Notes under the pieces: model-generated
What the model saw: the letters and a program-made list of their open reading frames with translations, nothing else
Database searches by the model: none
What the model was told of the DNA's origin: nothing
Shown here: positions 35,967 through 46,410 of the stretch, one piece after another
Numbering within the stretch: the first letter of the stretch is position 1
How the letters are laid out: each line of letters starts with the position of its first letter
Translations under genes and position numbers: made by a program
NCBI RefSeq assembly: GCF_000226095.1
Contig: NC_016472.1
Span: forward strand, 1,550,001 to 1,614,000
DNA length: 64,000 nt
Source of the DNA: Thermothelomyces thermophilus ATCC 42464
Lineage: Eukaryota > Ascomycota > Sordariomycetes > Sordariales > Chaetomiaceae
Reading direction: 5' to 3'

Positions 35967-38900
35967 ATGCGTCCCGATAGCTCAGACGACGACGTCCCCC
36001 TTGCGAAAGCCAGTCACGGTAAGTTTGCTGTCGACATAAATACGCAACACCGCGCTTCCCCCCCTTTGATATTCACAACGCACGAAGGTGCCTCGATGAG
36101 CCCTACGTTTATGCGCATCGCGTCTTCGGAGCGGCACCCCTTCAGCTTTACCCAGATTGTCGCTGGCAAGACTTACCCCCAGAGTACCAGCCGGACTAAC
36201 CGACGCTCTTTTCTTGTAGCATCCGCTCCCACGGTATCGCCCTCTGCCGACCGCGAGATGGACGAGTCTGCATCTAAAGCGCGCCCTGCGCCTCCGGGCG
36301 TCTCAATTCGTCATGGCCCGGTCGGTGACCAGATGGGTGTCGACTCGGCACCCAATGGGACCGTCAAGCGCAAATCTCGCAGCTCGGCTGGGCAACCAGT
36401 TAAATACAAAGAGGAATCGGATAGTGACGACGGCGCTCCCTTGGTAGGATTGCCCACATCCTCTGCCGGAGTTTCCACAGATGAGTGTGGGCTGACCAAC
36501 TCAGGCGAAACGGCAAAAATCGCAACACCAAAAAGCCGAGCCAGACAGCGACGATGAGCCAATCGCCAAGAAGAATGGCTCGAAGCTGCCTCCGTCCGTC
36601 AAGGACACGGCAACCCTCGAATCATCTGATGACGACCAACCATTAGGGACAAAGATTGCGCAAAGGAGGGCAAACATTGAGAAGGCCGCTGCGAAGGAAG
36701 CCAAATCCATCCGGGCTGACGCGAAGACAAAGAAGGCCACGCCTCGGAAGTCGATCAAGGAGGAGTCCGACGATGAGCCGCTGGCAAAGCCCAGGAAACG
36801 CCAGTCGAACGGCGTCTCATCTGTGAAAAAGACCAACGGTGTTAAAAAGGAGCCGGATTCTGATTCTGATGCACCCATCGCAAAGAAGGCCAAGAAGGCC
36901 GCTCCGCCACCCAAGAAGGGCAAGGATACTGCGCCTGCCAAAGACGCCAAGCCTGTGAAGGAGGAGCCGAAGGAGGAGTCGAAGGAGAACAGCGAAGGGG
37001 AAGAGGAGGAAGAATACCGGTGGTGGGACGAGCCGAAGAAGGAAGATGACACGATCAAGTGGACGACGCTTGAGCACAATGGTGTGCTCTTTCCCCCTCC
37101 ATATGAGCCACTTCCCAAGCACGTGAAGCTCTACTACGACGGGAAGCCCGTTGATCTACACGTCGACGCCGAAGAAGTTGCGACTTTCTTTGGCTCCATG
37201 CTTCACTCGACGCAGAACGTCGAAAACCCAGTTTTCCAGAAGAACTTTTTCAACGATTTTAAGGACATCCTGAAGAAGACCGGCGGCGCCAAGGACTTGG
37301 ACGGCAATCCCGTCGACATCACAGAGTTCAAGAAGCTCGATTTCACCAAGATCTATGAGCACTACAAGGCGATCAGCGATGCGAAGAAGGCACGTCCCGC
37401 CGCTGAAAAGAAAGCGGAGAAGGCCGAGAAGGAGAAGTTAGAGGCTCCTTACATGTACTGCAAGTGGGATGGCCGCAAGGAGAGAGTGGGCAACTTTCGC
37501 GTTGAACCTCCGGGCCTCTTCCGCGGCCGCGGCGAGCACCCCAAGACTGGTACTGTAAAAAAGCGTGTGATGCCCGAGCAAGTTACGATCAACATTGGGA
37601 AGGAGGCGAAGGTTCCGTCTCCACCTCCTGGGCACAAGTGGAAGGCCGTCCAGCACGACAACAAAGCGACCTGGCTCGCCATGTGGCAAGAGAACGTTAA
37701 CGGTAACTACAAGTACGTGATGTTGGCTGCGAACAGTGCCATCAAGGGGCAAGCAGACTACAAGAAGTTCGAGAAGGCTCGGGAGCTCAAAAAGCACATC
37801 GACCGCATTCGCGCCGACTACACAAGGGAGCTCAAGAGCGAGGTCATGGCAGACCGGCAGCGTGCCACTGCCATGTATCTGATCGACAAGTTTGCGCTCA
37901 GAGCTGGAAATGAAAAGGACACGGAGAATGAGGCCGAGACGGTCGGCTGCTGCTCGTTGAAATACGAGCACGTCACCCTCAAAGAACCCAACACTGTGAT
38001 CTTTGACTTCTTGGGTAAAGACAGCATTCGCTTCTACAACGAATTCACCGTGGATCGTCAAGTCTTCAAGAATCTCAAGATGTTCAAAAAGCCTCCCAAG
38101 GAGGAGGGAGACGACATCTTCGACAGGCTGACGGTAAGCTGGACCGCATACCACATAACCGGTAGACTCGGTTTGCTAACATCCTCTTCGCAGACTTCGC
38201 AATTGAATAAACACCTTTCCAGCTACATGCCCGGGCTTACGGCCAAGGTTTTCCGTACCTACAACGCGTCCTGGACCATGTCGCAGCTCCTCAAGAACCT
38301 GAAGGTGGAAGACAGGACCATGGCCGAGAAGATCAAGCTCTACAATGACTGCAATCGCGAGGTTGCCATTCTCTGCAACCACAAGCGAACTGTTGGCGCT
38401 AGCCATGAGGCGCAGATGGAAAAGCTTGGCGATCGCATCAAGGGCCTCAAGTATCAGAGGTGGCGAACCAAGATGATGATGCTCGACCTGGACCCCAAGT
38501 TGAAGAAGAAGAAGGGTCCTGAATTCTTTGAGCTCGATCCCGAACTCGACCAGGCCTGGATTGAATCACACCAGCAGTTTCTTGCAAAGGAATTGCGGGA
38601 GAAGATTGAGAAGAAGTTTGCGAAGGACAACGAGAAGCTCGAGGCAGACGGCAAGCAGAAGCTGCCGGAGAAGGAGCTCAAGGAGCGCCTTAAGGCGGTC
38701 TCGGAGCTCGAAGCCAAGTTCAAGAAAGAGAACAAGACGAACAAAGTCGAGGCCGAGGGCAAGGGTGTCACTGTCGAAAAGTTGACAGCCGCTGTCGAGA
38801 AGCTGAACGAGCGTATAAGGACGCTCGAGTTGCAGTCGGCAGACCGCGAGGGCAACAAGGAGGTTGCCCTTGGCACATCCAAGATCGTGAGTCGCTCGCT

Positions 38901-39094
38901 CGGCGTTTGTTGCAAATGGCATGACCCTAACTCTGCTAACATCACTACTGTAGAACTACATCGACCCTCGTCTCACGGTCGCCTTCTCGAACAGATTCAA
39001 CGTTCCTATCGAGAAATTCTTCTCCAAGACGCTCCGTGACAAGTTCAATTGGGCCATCCAGTCCGTGGGCAAAGACTCCACGTGGGAATTCTGA
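35967..39094 (+). CDS. TOP1: DNA topoisomerase I (type IB)
   Basis: Exons 35967-36018, 36220-36443, 36505-38133, 38194-38886 and 38954-39094 give 912 residues. The enzyme nicks and reseals one DNA strand to relax supercoils in the nucleus. The first ~330 residues are disordered, with repeated SDDD/SDSD acidic clusters and Lys-rich patches that act as nuclear signals in this family. The core begins near [19 protein letters not shown]. Catalytic positions are recognisable: [12 protein letters not shown] (Arg), GKDSIRFYN (Lys), KVFRTYNAS (Arg), LCNHKR (His), and the nucleophile Tyr868 in NYIDPRLTV, coded by the last exon. The linker before it is a Lys/Glu coiled coil (~720-850). Introns 1 (201 bp) and 3 (60 bp) are multiples of three and free of stops, so unspliced messages would stay in frame. 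The protein ends KDSTWEF. Confidence 0.95.
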
Positions 39095-39841
39095 GAGCCC
39101 ATTCCCCGTTATGGGTTGCGTTGCCGTACGCAATAGAGAATCAGATTTTCATACTTCTGCGGGCACCATCGAGATGCCTGGGTTCGAGATCGAAGGTATA
39201 CTCTGTTTGACCTTACAGGCGCACGAACTCTGATGCCTGGGAGAGAATGGGCAGCAGAGTTGGGGATGTTCATAGCTGCGGCGTTGACAGACGGGGGCAT
39301 GTGTTCTACTCCTTTGATAGAAAGCGAAGTGGCCCCGAGGCGGAAGGGATCATTCGTTCGCTATGCTGAAACGGCCCCTGGGGTTGGCCGACTGATCCCT
39401 AGCTCGAGATTCGTCGGGTCTAGGCTATAACACTAGCATGCCGTTTATGATTTCAAGGCGATGGATTTGAGCCGATGAACTGTCATTGCATCTAACTCTG
39501 CGATCGTCTGTGGTTGTTTGTGCTTATGGAGTCTTGAATCAAGACCGCCATCCGAAATGCTCATCCACTAGATGACGTACATCGGTATGAAGTACTGCGC
39601 ACAAGTATTTCCGAGCTCGAACAGTTTGCCTACCCTATCAAGTTGCCTGAGAATTCCGCTCTCTCTATGCCCACTGTCAAATGAAGTATTGCTGCCGTGA
39701 ATGCCCCGCAACGCCGTCAAATGCACCCTGGTCTCTATCCAACTATGCTCCCGATACGCTAAAAAAAGAAGAAAAAAATACAGGCAAAAAAAAGAGCCCA
39801 CCCATTGTTTCAGAGGAAAAGAGGCAAAGTAGCAGCAGCCG
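39095..39841. other. Convergent 3' spacer
   Basis: Between TOP1 and the Crh gene, which end towards each other. A-rich runs near 39760-39790. No gene supported. Confidence 0.6.
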
Positions 39842-41348
39842 CTACCAGCAAAGCAACGCGGACGCGGCGAGGACGAGGAGTCCAAGCAGAAGTCCGCCTC
39901 GTCTCGCGGTCGATGCGCTGCTCTCAGGGGGCGCGTCAGTCGGCGCCCTCGCGCCGCCAAGGGTCGATAGTGTGCTCGTGGCGAGGGTGGTGGTCTCACC
40001 GCCGCCGGAGCCCGCCGTTGAGGGCGAAGCAGAGAGCTCCCGCGAGAGGGAGGAGGACGGTTGTGCTCCGGGGAGTGTCTGAACCGTGACCATGTTGTCA
40101 GCATCTTTTGCGAACAGACAAAAGAAGAGAAGAGAAGCTCTTGAAGGAGAGAGAGAGAGAAACACTCTCAGGAGGTAATCTTTTTTTTTCTTTCCTTCTT
40201 TCTTTCCTCTTCTGTGTGAATGGTTGGTAGGTACGTACTTACAGTGCTCGACCCAATGGGCACGACCTTGCCCTCGGATGTCATGACCCAGCCGTCCGGG
40301 ATGGGGCCGACGGTGCGGGAGGGGCCGGTGCTCCCGTCGGTGGCGGTGGCGGTGCCGCCGCCGATGATGCCGCCGGGCGGGATGGTGGGGGAGAGGGAGT
40401 CGGTGGCGGCGGGGGCGCTGGCGGTGACGGAGACGGTGCCGGCGGCGCCCAGGTTGCCGTTGATCTCGCCGCCGTCGGAGCGGATGGACTGCCAGGTGCC
40501 CGACTGGTCGCCGTAGGTGTAGCGCTTGCCGGTGGAGTAGTCGGTCACGACGGCGGAGCGGACGACCATGGAGAAGGGCCCCTGGGAGTAGTCGGTCGGG
40601 CCGCGGGCCCACTCGATGGTGCCGGGCGGGTTGGACGGGTCGCCGCCGGACCAGGCGCCGAACTTGACCTGCATCGGCGTCTGCGGGTACTCGCCGTTGG
40701 CCTCGTCGAAGGTGAGGGTGCGGACGAGGGTGCCGCCGACGTACCAGGCGATGCGGTCGGCGGTCCAGTCGATGGTGTAGGTGACGAACTCGGCCTGGTT
40801 GTTCGGGGCCGGGTTGAACTGGCCGCGGTTGTAGGTGGTGGTCTGGCCCTTGCTGAAGTAGTTGGTCTGGACCTCGGTCGAGTCGGCGCCCAGCCACTCC
40901 ATGTCGATCTCGTCGAGGGCGTCGGAGAGCAGCACGAGGGAGCTGACGATGCCGGCGCCGGGGGCGGCCTTCATGGTCACCTCGACGCGGCCGAACATGA
41001 TGTAGAAGATGCTCGTCAGCTGCGGCGCGTCGCCGGAAGAGGCGACCGTGAAGCTGACGCCGTCCTCGTCGTAGGTCGGCACCCCCCCGCTAGGGACGAA
41101 GGAGTTGACCTCCCCCTCGGTGAAGTCGACGTGTATCGTCATGCCCAGTGCCGTGTCGGCCGGGCAACTTGCTTGGGTTGATGTCAGTGCGGGCCGTGGG
41201 AGGGGCGTGAGGGGGACATGGAACGGGAAGGGAACTCACTTGATGTTAATGGGTTGCATGCCGACCAGGTCTGAGCAAATGTTGATCTGCTCAGCAGAGC
41301 CACCGCCGTGGCTGCTGCTCTTCTCCATCCCCGGCTGGACAAGAACAT
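39842..41348 (-). CDS. GPI-anchored Crh-family GH16 cell-wall transglycosylase
   Basis: Exons 41240-41348, 40243-41171 and 39842-40078 (minus) give 424 residues. The N-terminus MFLSSRGWRRAAATAVALLS is a signal peptide, then AQTWSACNPL and TSCPADTALG, the Cys-containing start typical of Crh proteins. The GH16 active site DEIDMEWLG lies at 123-131, with Glu124 as nucleophile and Glu128 as acid/base. The domain continues through VTYTIDWTADRIAWYVGG and PMQVKFGAWSGGDP. A Ser/Thr/Pro/Gly-rich linker follows, and the C-terminus GGLLLGLLVLAASALLCW is hydrophobic after a small-residue stretch, fitting a GPI-attachment signal. Such enzymes join chitin to beta-glucan in the wall. Intron 1 uses the acceptor CCCAAG so that CNPLTSTSCPAD is kept. 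The last intron was placed on branch site CTGAC with acceptor TTCAG. Yeast relatives are Crh1 and Utr2. Confidence 0.92.
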
Positions 41349-42404
41349 CTTGTGGGAGATCCGACGCCGAGCGGCAAACGGGAAGAAGGTCGTCCGAGGG
41401 ACTGATCCGTGTGAAACTCCTCCGTACGAAGGTCCCTTCGTGGCAAGCAACAGTATTTTGTTTTGTCTATTTTTTAGAGGATAAAAAAGAAAAAAAAAAT
41501 ATCCCCAGAGCAAGAGATAAAACAAAGCGCACTACGCCTTCGCCAGAGCTGGAGATAATAGGGAGGTACGGATAGCTACACCCTGAAAGGATGACCTGCT
41601 GGCGGATGTTCCCTATCTGTCCTTTCACAGAGTACTGTGTCTGGTATGTACAATTAAGAAAACTTGCGAGACTTGCGCTGCAAGTTTTGGGCTCCCGGTT
41701 TTAACAAAGGGTCCAACAGATCAGACGAAGGAGACAACTCGACATCACCAGCCTCCTGGAATTGTCGTCATCCCAAAGTGGGCTCCCTGGATCAAGTGTA
41801 GACGGACAAGGATTGGCTCGGATGCCATCTCGGGCCTCGTCTCCATTGTGTGAGTGGGAGGAGGTTGGGAAGTCTTGGCAGGCCACAGAACCACAAGAGC
41901 GAGTCTCAGCTCTCTGTGCTGGTGGCTGGAAGTCTTGGCATTACCAGGGTCTCCGAGCCCCGCTTTTGACTGCATTCGGGACTCGTCGGTTGATGAGCGG
42001 CTGGCCTCTATTTTCTTTCTTTCCTTTCTCTCGCTTTCCCCCGTGATGCGCTTCGTGTTCATCGAAGCAGCAAGCAAGGGATGGGACTATGGGAGCGATA
42101 TGGAATTCACAGATTAGGCATCTGATTTCTTTGCATCTTCCCCCTCGTGGTCTATCGGTCATGCAAAAAGAAGAGAAACTGTCCAGTTGTGGAAGGAGCT
42201 ATATACCCCATCCGTCGATCACTCAGATTACCGACGGCCCTGCCATCTTCGGCCATCAAGCATAGAAAACGTATCTAGTCGGGTCATCCATCCCTCACAT
42301 CGCCAGTTTCGCCAGCTCGAAGTGAACGCGAAGTGTGCTTCCGTACTGGCCGTGAACAGTTGGCCGACGAGGCGACTAATGACCGAGTTTCACTTCCTGG
42401 CAAC
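41349..42404. other. Intergenic region, promoter of the Crh gene
   Basis: About 1 kb with A/T-rich runs near 41460-41500. Frames at 41701-42160 overlap on both strands and have no domain, so I do not call them. Confidence 0.55.
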
Positions 42405-42998
42405 TCAACCCCAAAGCCGTGCCTTCTCCTCGTCTCGGCTCGGCCTCGTAGGATTGGTCTTCAGATACCTGTACGCGCTATGGCCCGAGATGCTGATGGC
42501 CATGGCGGCACACGTTGCCCACGGAAGATAGCCCAGCAAGATCAAGTGGAGATGGGCCCCGACGGCGTACCCAATCATGGCAACGCAACCTAAGAGGATG
42601 AGGTAGATGACGAACTGGAACGGGTCCTGGTCCTGTCTCCGGTATGTAAAGGACGAAACGCAGCAGCCGAACACCAGGCAGGAGAAGAGCATGAGGCCGG
42701 GGGATGGGCGGAAGACAGATGGGCCGGCGACGTCTTCGGCTCCGTTATGCTGACCGGATACCTGGTCCTGGTTATTTACTCGACCGGTTAGCCGAACAAA
42801 CGTTCCCAAATCGAGCCGACTAGCACTGACTCCGTCACGCTTTTCCATCATTTCATTCTGGACGGTGTATTCCCACATGACGACGCTGCAGAGAGAGCAG
42901 ATGGCGATTTCGAGCACCTCCGATACACAGTACCGACGGCTCGAAATCGGGTCTGCCACCCCCGAACTCGGTTGTTGGCAACAAGGCCGCACGTCCAT
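42405..42998 (-). CDS. Small putative multi-span membrane protein, unknown
   Basis: Open frame of 197 residues. Hydrophobic stretches lie near VLEIAICSLCSVVMW (~28-45), LMLFSCLVFGCCVSS (~102-117), FQFVIYLILLGCVAMIGYAV and HLILLGYLPWATCAAMAISI (~127-170), so three or four membrane spans are likely. Between spans 1 and 2 is a polar loop of ~55 residues; the C-terminus is basic (RPSRDEEKARLWG). I do not recognise the family. The frame stays open upstream of the ATG at 42998, and an intron beginning GTAAATAACC near 42781 is possible, so the exact model is uncertain. A second orphan membrane protein starts 1 kb away in the opposite direction. Confidence 0.5.
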   Translation of the reverse strand: MDVRPCCQQPSSGVADPISSRRYCVSEVLEIAICSLCSVVMWEYTVQNEMMEKRDGVSASRLDLGTFVRLTGRVNNQDQVSGQHNGAEDVAGPSVFRPSPGLMLFSCLVFGCCVSSFTYRRQDQDPFQFVIYLILLGCVAMIGYAVGAHLHLILLGYLPWATCAAMAISISGHSAYRYLKTNPTRPSRDEEKARLWG

Positions 42999-44043
42999 TG
43001 GCTGGCTAGGTGAGAAGCGTCCTGGGATGTCGGGGGTGCGTTCAGATGCCGAAGAGTTCCCGTCTAGGCGGTCTGGGAGATGTGAACCGGGCTGCCATCA
43101 TCAATTGATGATGGGGACGGGCAGTGGGCTGGGTCTTTTGTAGGCTCAACGAAGGTCCTCGGATGCCGTCGAGTTGTCGACACGGCCTCCGAAGGCCCGA
43201 GTCTAATTGGTGTGATTGCGCATTTGCGAACTTACGAGCGCCGGGCAATTGCATCTTATCGGTGTGTGTGGATCGAGGCTGCTCGCTCGATCCGGATCCA
43301 GAATGAGCGCATGCATGCGGGGAAGAAAAGAACGGGCGAGGGCGGGCAGGCGAGGCTCGCATTGCCCTATTGCTCCCGTTGCGCACCATGACTCAAAGGC
43401 AAAGGCGAAGGCGAAGGCGAAGGCGAGCCAATTGGCGCTGCCTTTTCTGCCTCGTCGGCGCCAGGGCTGACTGACCGGCTGACGACGCTCACCGAGAGTC
43501 CAACCGGTTCTGCAAACGCCATACTTTTCAGCCGCAAGCTGGGCGAACCATGGCGGACCATTGGGATGCCCCGGATAGCTCATGACAAACCGCCTGCTCT
43601 CCCCACGCTTCCGAATCTCCCAGAAGGTTCGCGATCAACCCCGCGCCGTCAACCGATTCGTGAATGCAAAATGCTGGGGACAATTGCAAACCGCAGCGAA
43701 CCGGGACGTCTTCGATACAAAAGGCGGCCTCTCAACTCTCGAGTTGGCCGGCCAGGGATTGTAGTGCGCAGGCTACAGGTGTGCCACCGCTCACCTCGAC
43801 GGAGAGCCTCCCACCACTACTGAGAAAGCGGCCTGGAGCCGAGTTGTTGGTCATTCTCTTAATTACACTATCCCGCCCGGCCCGCGCTCTTTTGATCTAT
43901 TTCTTGCCCTACCAACGCTCTTTTCGAAGCCAACGGGAAGCACGTATCCCTGATTGACCGGAACGTTTGTGCAGGCAGCAGTTCAAGGCGGAATTCCGTC
44001 TCAGCCCAGACGATCAAACCAACTCTTGAGCAACGCCCCCGTC
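42999..44043. other. Divergent spacer between two orphan membrane genes
   Basis: Contains a (GGCGAA)n tract at about 43395-43427. Frames here are in both strands and repeat-derived; none is supported. Confidence 0.5.
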
Positions 44044-44980
44044 ATGGAGCAAGCCCGCCCCCTTGGGAGCCAGAAGGCCCGACGCCAGAAGCTCCGCCAT
44101 GCCATCAAGATCATGGCCTGCGGTGGCATGATTGGCACTGCCATCCTGTTTCCCCTGGCAGACGTCCAGGGCCTCTGGTTTCGCGCCTTGTAAGGCCAGG
44201 CCGCAGCTCTCAGGACCAAGTTGCTAACAGAGGACTTAGGACGCCCTCTATCTTCATCCTAAGCGCGCTGGGCTTCCATGCGCTACACCTGGAACCCTTC
44301 GTCAGGTAATAGGCCCGGCAACCGCGGGTCATAATCAGGGTTATTGTCCCATATGCCTGCTGACCGTTTTCTTCCCTTCCAGATATGGACGCTTTACTGT
44401 TCCCCCGGCCCTCGCCTTTCTTCTCGTCGCTGTCCTGGCAGCTGGATCTGCGAGGGAGGAACTCATCCCGTGGCTGCCGCTCTTCATTGCCTCGTTGAGC
44501 CTGATCACAGTCGCCATGGACGACATCTCGAAGCGTATCGGGCTCCGGCCTGCTTCCCTCGTCGGTAGCGACGACGTGCCGTCTTGGACATCCACGGACA
44601 CGTGGAGCAATTATTCCCTCCGGTCCGTGTCGACCCAGCAACGGCCGCAGTCGGTACTCGGCTCCACTCTGCACGATCCTCTCTTTTTCGCCCGGCATGG
44701 GCCCCCCTCTAGAATGTCCCAGCGGACGTACACAAACGGCACCGACATTACGCTTTCCGGCATCGCGCCACAGTTGCGATCTCACTGGGATGCCCAGACA
44801 CTGGGTTACTTTTCAGCGACTGCTCCGCCAAACGGAGAACACCCGGTTGGGTTTGGCCCGCGGACTGCAAGTCCGGAACGACGGATGAACTCAGACTCTG
44901 ACCCGGAACTTGACTCGGACGCCGATACGGTAGAGTCCAGCTACCCCCTGCTCACGCCTCGAAGAGGTTTAACTCTCTGA
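44044..44980 (+). CDS. Putative membrane protein of unknown function
   Basis: Exons 44044-44189, 44240-44305 and 44383-44980 join as TT|G and AG|A to give 269 residues. The N-terminus is basic (SQKARRQKLRHAIKI), then hydrophobic segments at MACGGMIGTAILFPLADV, SIFILSALGFHALHL, FTVPPALAFLLVAVLAAGSA and WLPLFIASLSLITVAM suggest four spans within the first ~115 residues. The C-terminal ~150 residues are hydrophilic, Ser/Thr/Pro-rich and end with an acidic cluster (DSDPELDSDADT) and a YPLL motif that could serve sorting. I do not recognise a family. That both introns fall where they restore one continuous hydrophobic protein supports a real gene. Function and location unknown. Confidence 0.72.
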
Positions 44981-45524
44981 GATTCTCTACGGGAGTGTAC
45001 CCTTGGTGAAAAGAGACTGTTTGTCATTCAGCATGACGAATGCATTCTTCCTTTTTCATCTCTTCTGAATGATGCGGTCGTCTCGTCCATGGATCAAAGC
45101 ACCGATCCCCAATACGATTGATCTGTTGGTCAACGTCCGATACGTGCTACGCACTCTTGCTCCCTGTGAAGACTTTCCTTTCAAAACCGAAACTCCCAAC
45201 AGAAGCGGCTGCTGAAGGCGCGGTGTGAAAGAAAAAGGGGACACCCGCGGTTCCCCTTCGAGGGCCATGAATGGTTAACATCCTGTAGCAAACAAACAGT
45301 TATGACTCACCGATTCCTCCCGGTTTCTATATTCTTTTTTTTCGCTCTTTCTTTCGGTTCTTTTCTTTTCTTTCCTTTTCCTTTTGCTTTACTTTTCCCC
45401 GGAGTTGCGTGCATTCAAAATCGGTCATGATCCTGGCTGGCTGGGTGGCGGCCTGTTTTCATCGTACAAATGCATACGTCGGTAGCTGTAGAGCTTAGAA
45501 ATTATATGCAGGCGCATCCGTAAC

Positions 45525-45614
<90 letters not shown>

Positions 45615-46410
45615 CCATGTGCCAGGCAGCAATGACTCGGGAGGATGGCTAAACATCTAGTGTGCGAGGAAGCCCCTGAATAAGAAGATTCAGAGGAAGG
45701 AGAGAGGAGTACGAGAACTGGGAAGGAGGAACGCGTGCTTGAGAATGTGGTGCTGGATTTTTCCACGTACACACTTATCCTCGATCCGATATTGTAAGCA
45801 CTCTTAAGGTACCTTGAAAGGAAAGGCATGTAATCCGTATACACAGAACATCGAGGCTGCGCAAGTGCTGCGGCCACCAAGGAATACTTACATAATCTCA
45901 AGAATCGGTCTGTGTCTCTTGCTCTGGCGTTGGTGGTGGAGCTCAGTTCTCGGCGACTTACCAGCTCGAATCAGTCCGATTCTCCATTACGTACTGGCAG
46001 AATGGCGGTGTTACTACCCCGAACACTACAGTGGTCACAAGGACAAGTCGGGTCCAAAGGTTTAGTGGCTTATCGGGGCTACACACGGCTACCTCCGGGG
46101 CCGGGACCCCCCCGGAATTGGCCCTGGCCATTCGTTTTAGGAAGTTGAAACTTAGTTATCTGTTTGGACGATTATTATCAAAGAGGAGGGGTCATTTGTC
46201 ATTTTTCCCGCCGTCTATCAAAGTGCACCCCCCCTTACCTATCTTCCCGCAGACGCCATAGCCATTCCCATCTGAATCCCGCTGACCACCTCATCCCCTA
46301 CCCTTCCCTCTTCCATCCCCGTGCGCGGATCCGTGCCCGTTCTGAACTTGCGTCCAATAGCCCAGAAGTTCCCACCCCCACTCCGCCGTATCGTGCCCGC
46401 CCCCGCCAAA
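44981..46410. other. Intergenic region with composite microsatellite
   Basis: No gene supported. The middle carries a long dinucleotide block (listed separately). A T/C-rich stretch lies at 45330-45400. The 300 bp before 46411 are C-rich and probably form the promoter/leader of the aminotransferase. Confidence 0.6.
45523..45614. repeat. (AC)n-(TC)n-(TG)n composite microsatellite
   Basis: An AC run (45523-45569), a TC run (45571-45598) and a TG run (45599-45614) follow one another. The AC and TG blocks are complementary in inverted orientation, so the strand could fold back with the TC block as loop. Confidence 0.95.
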
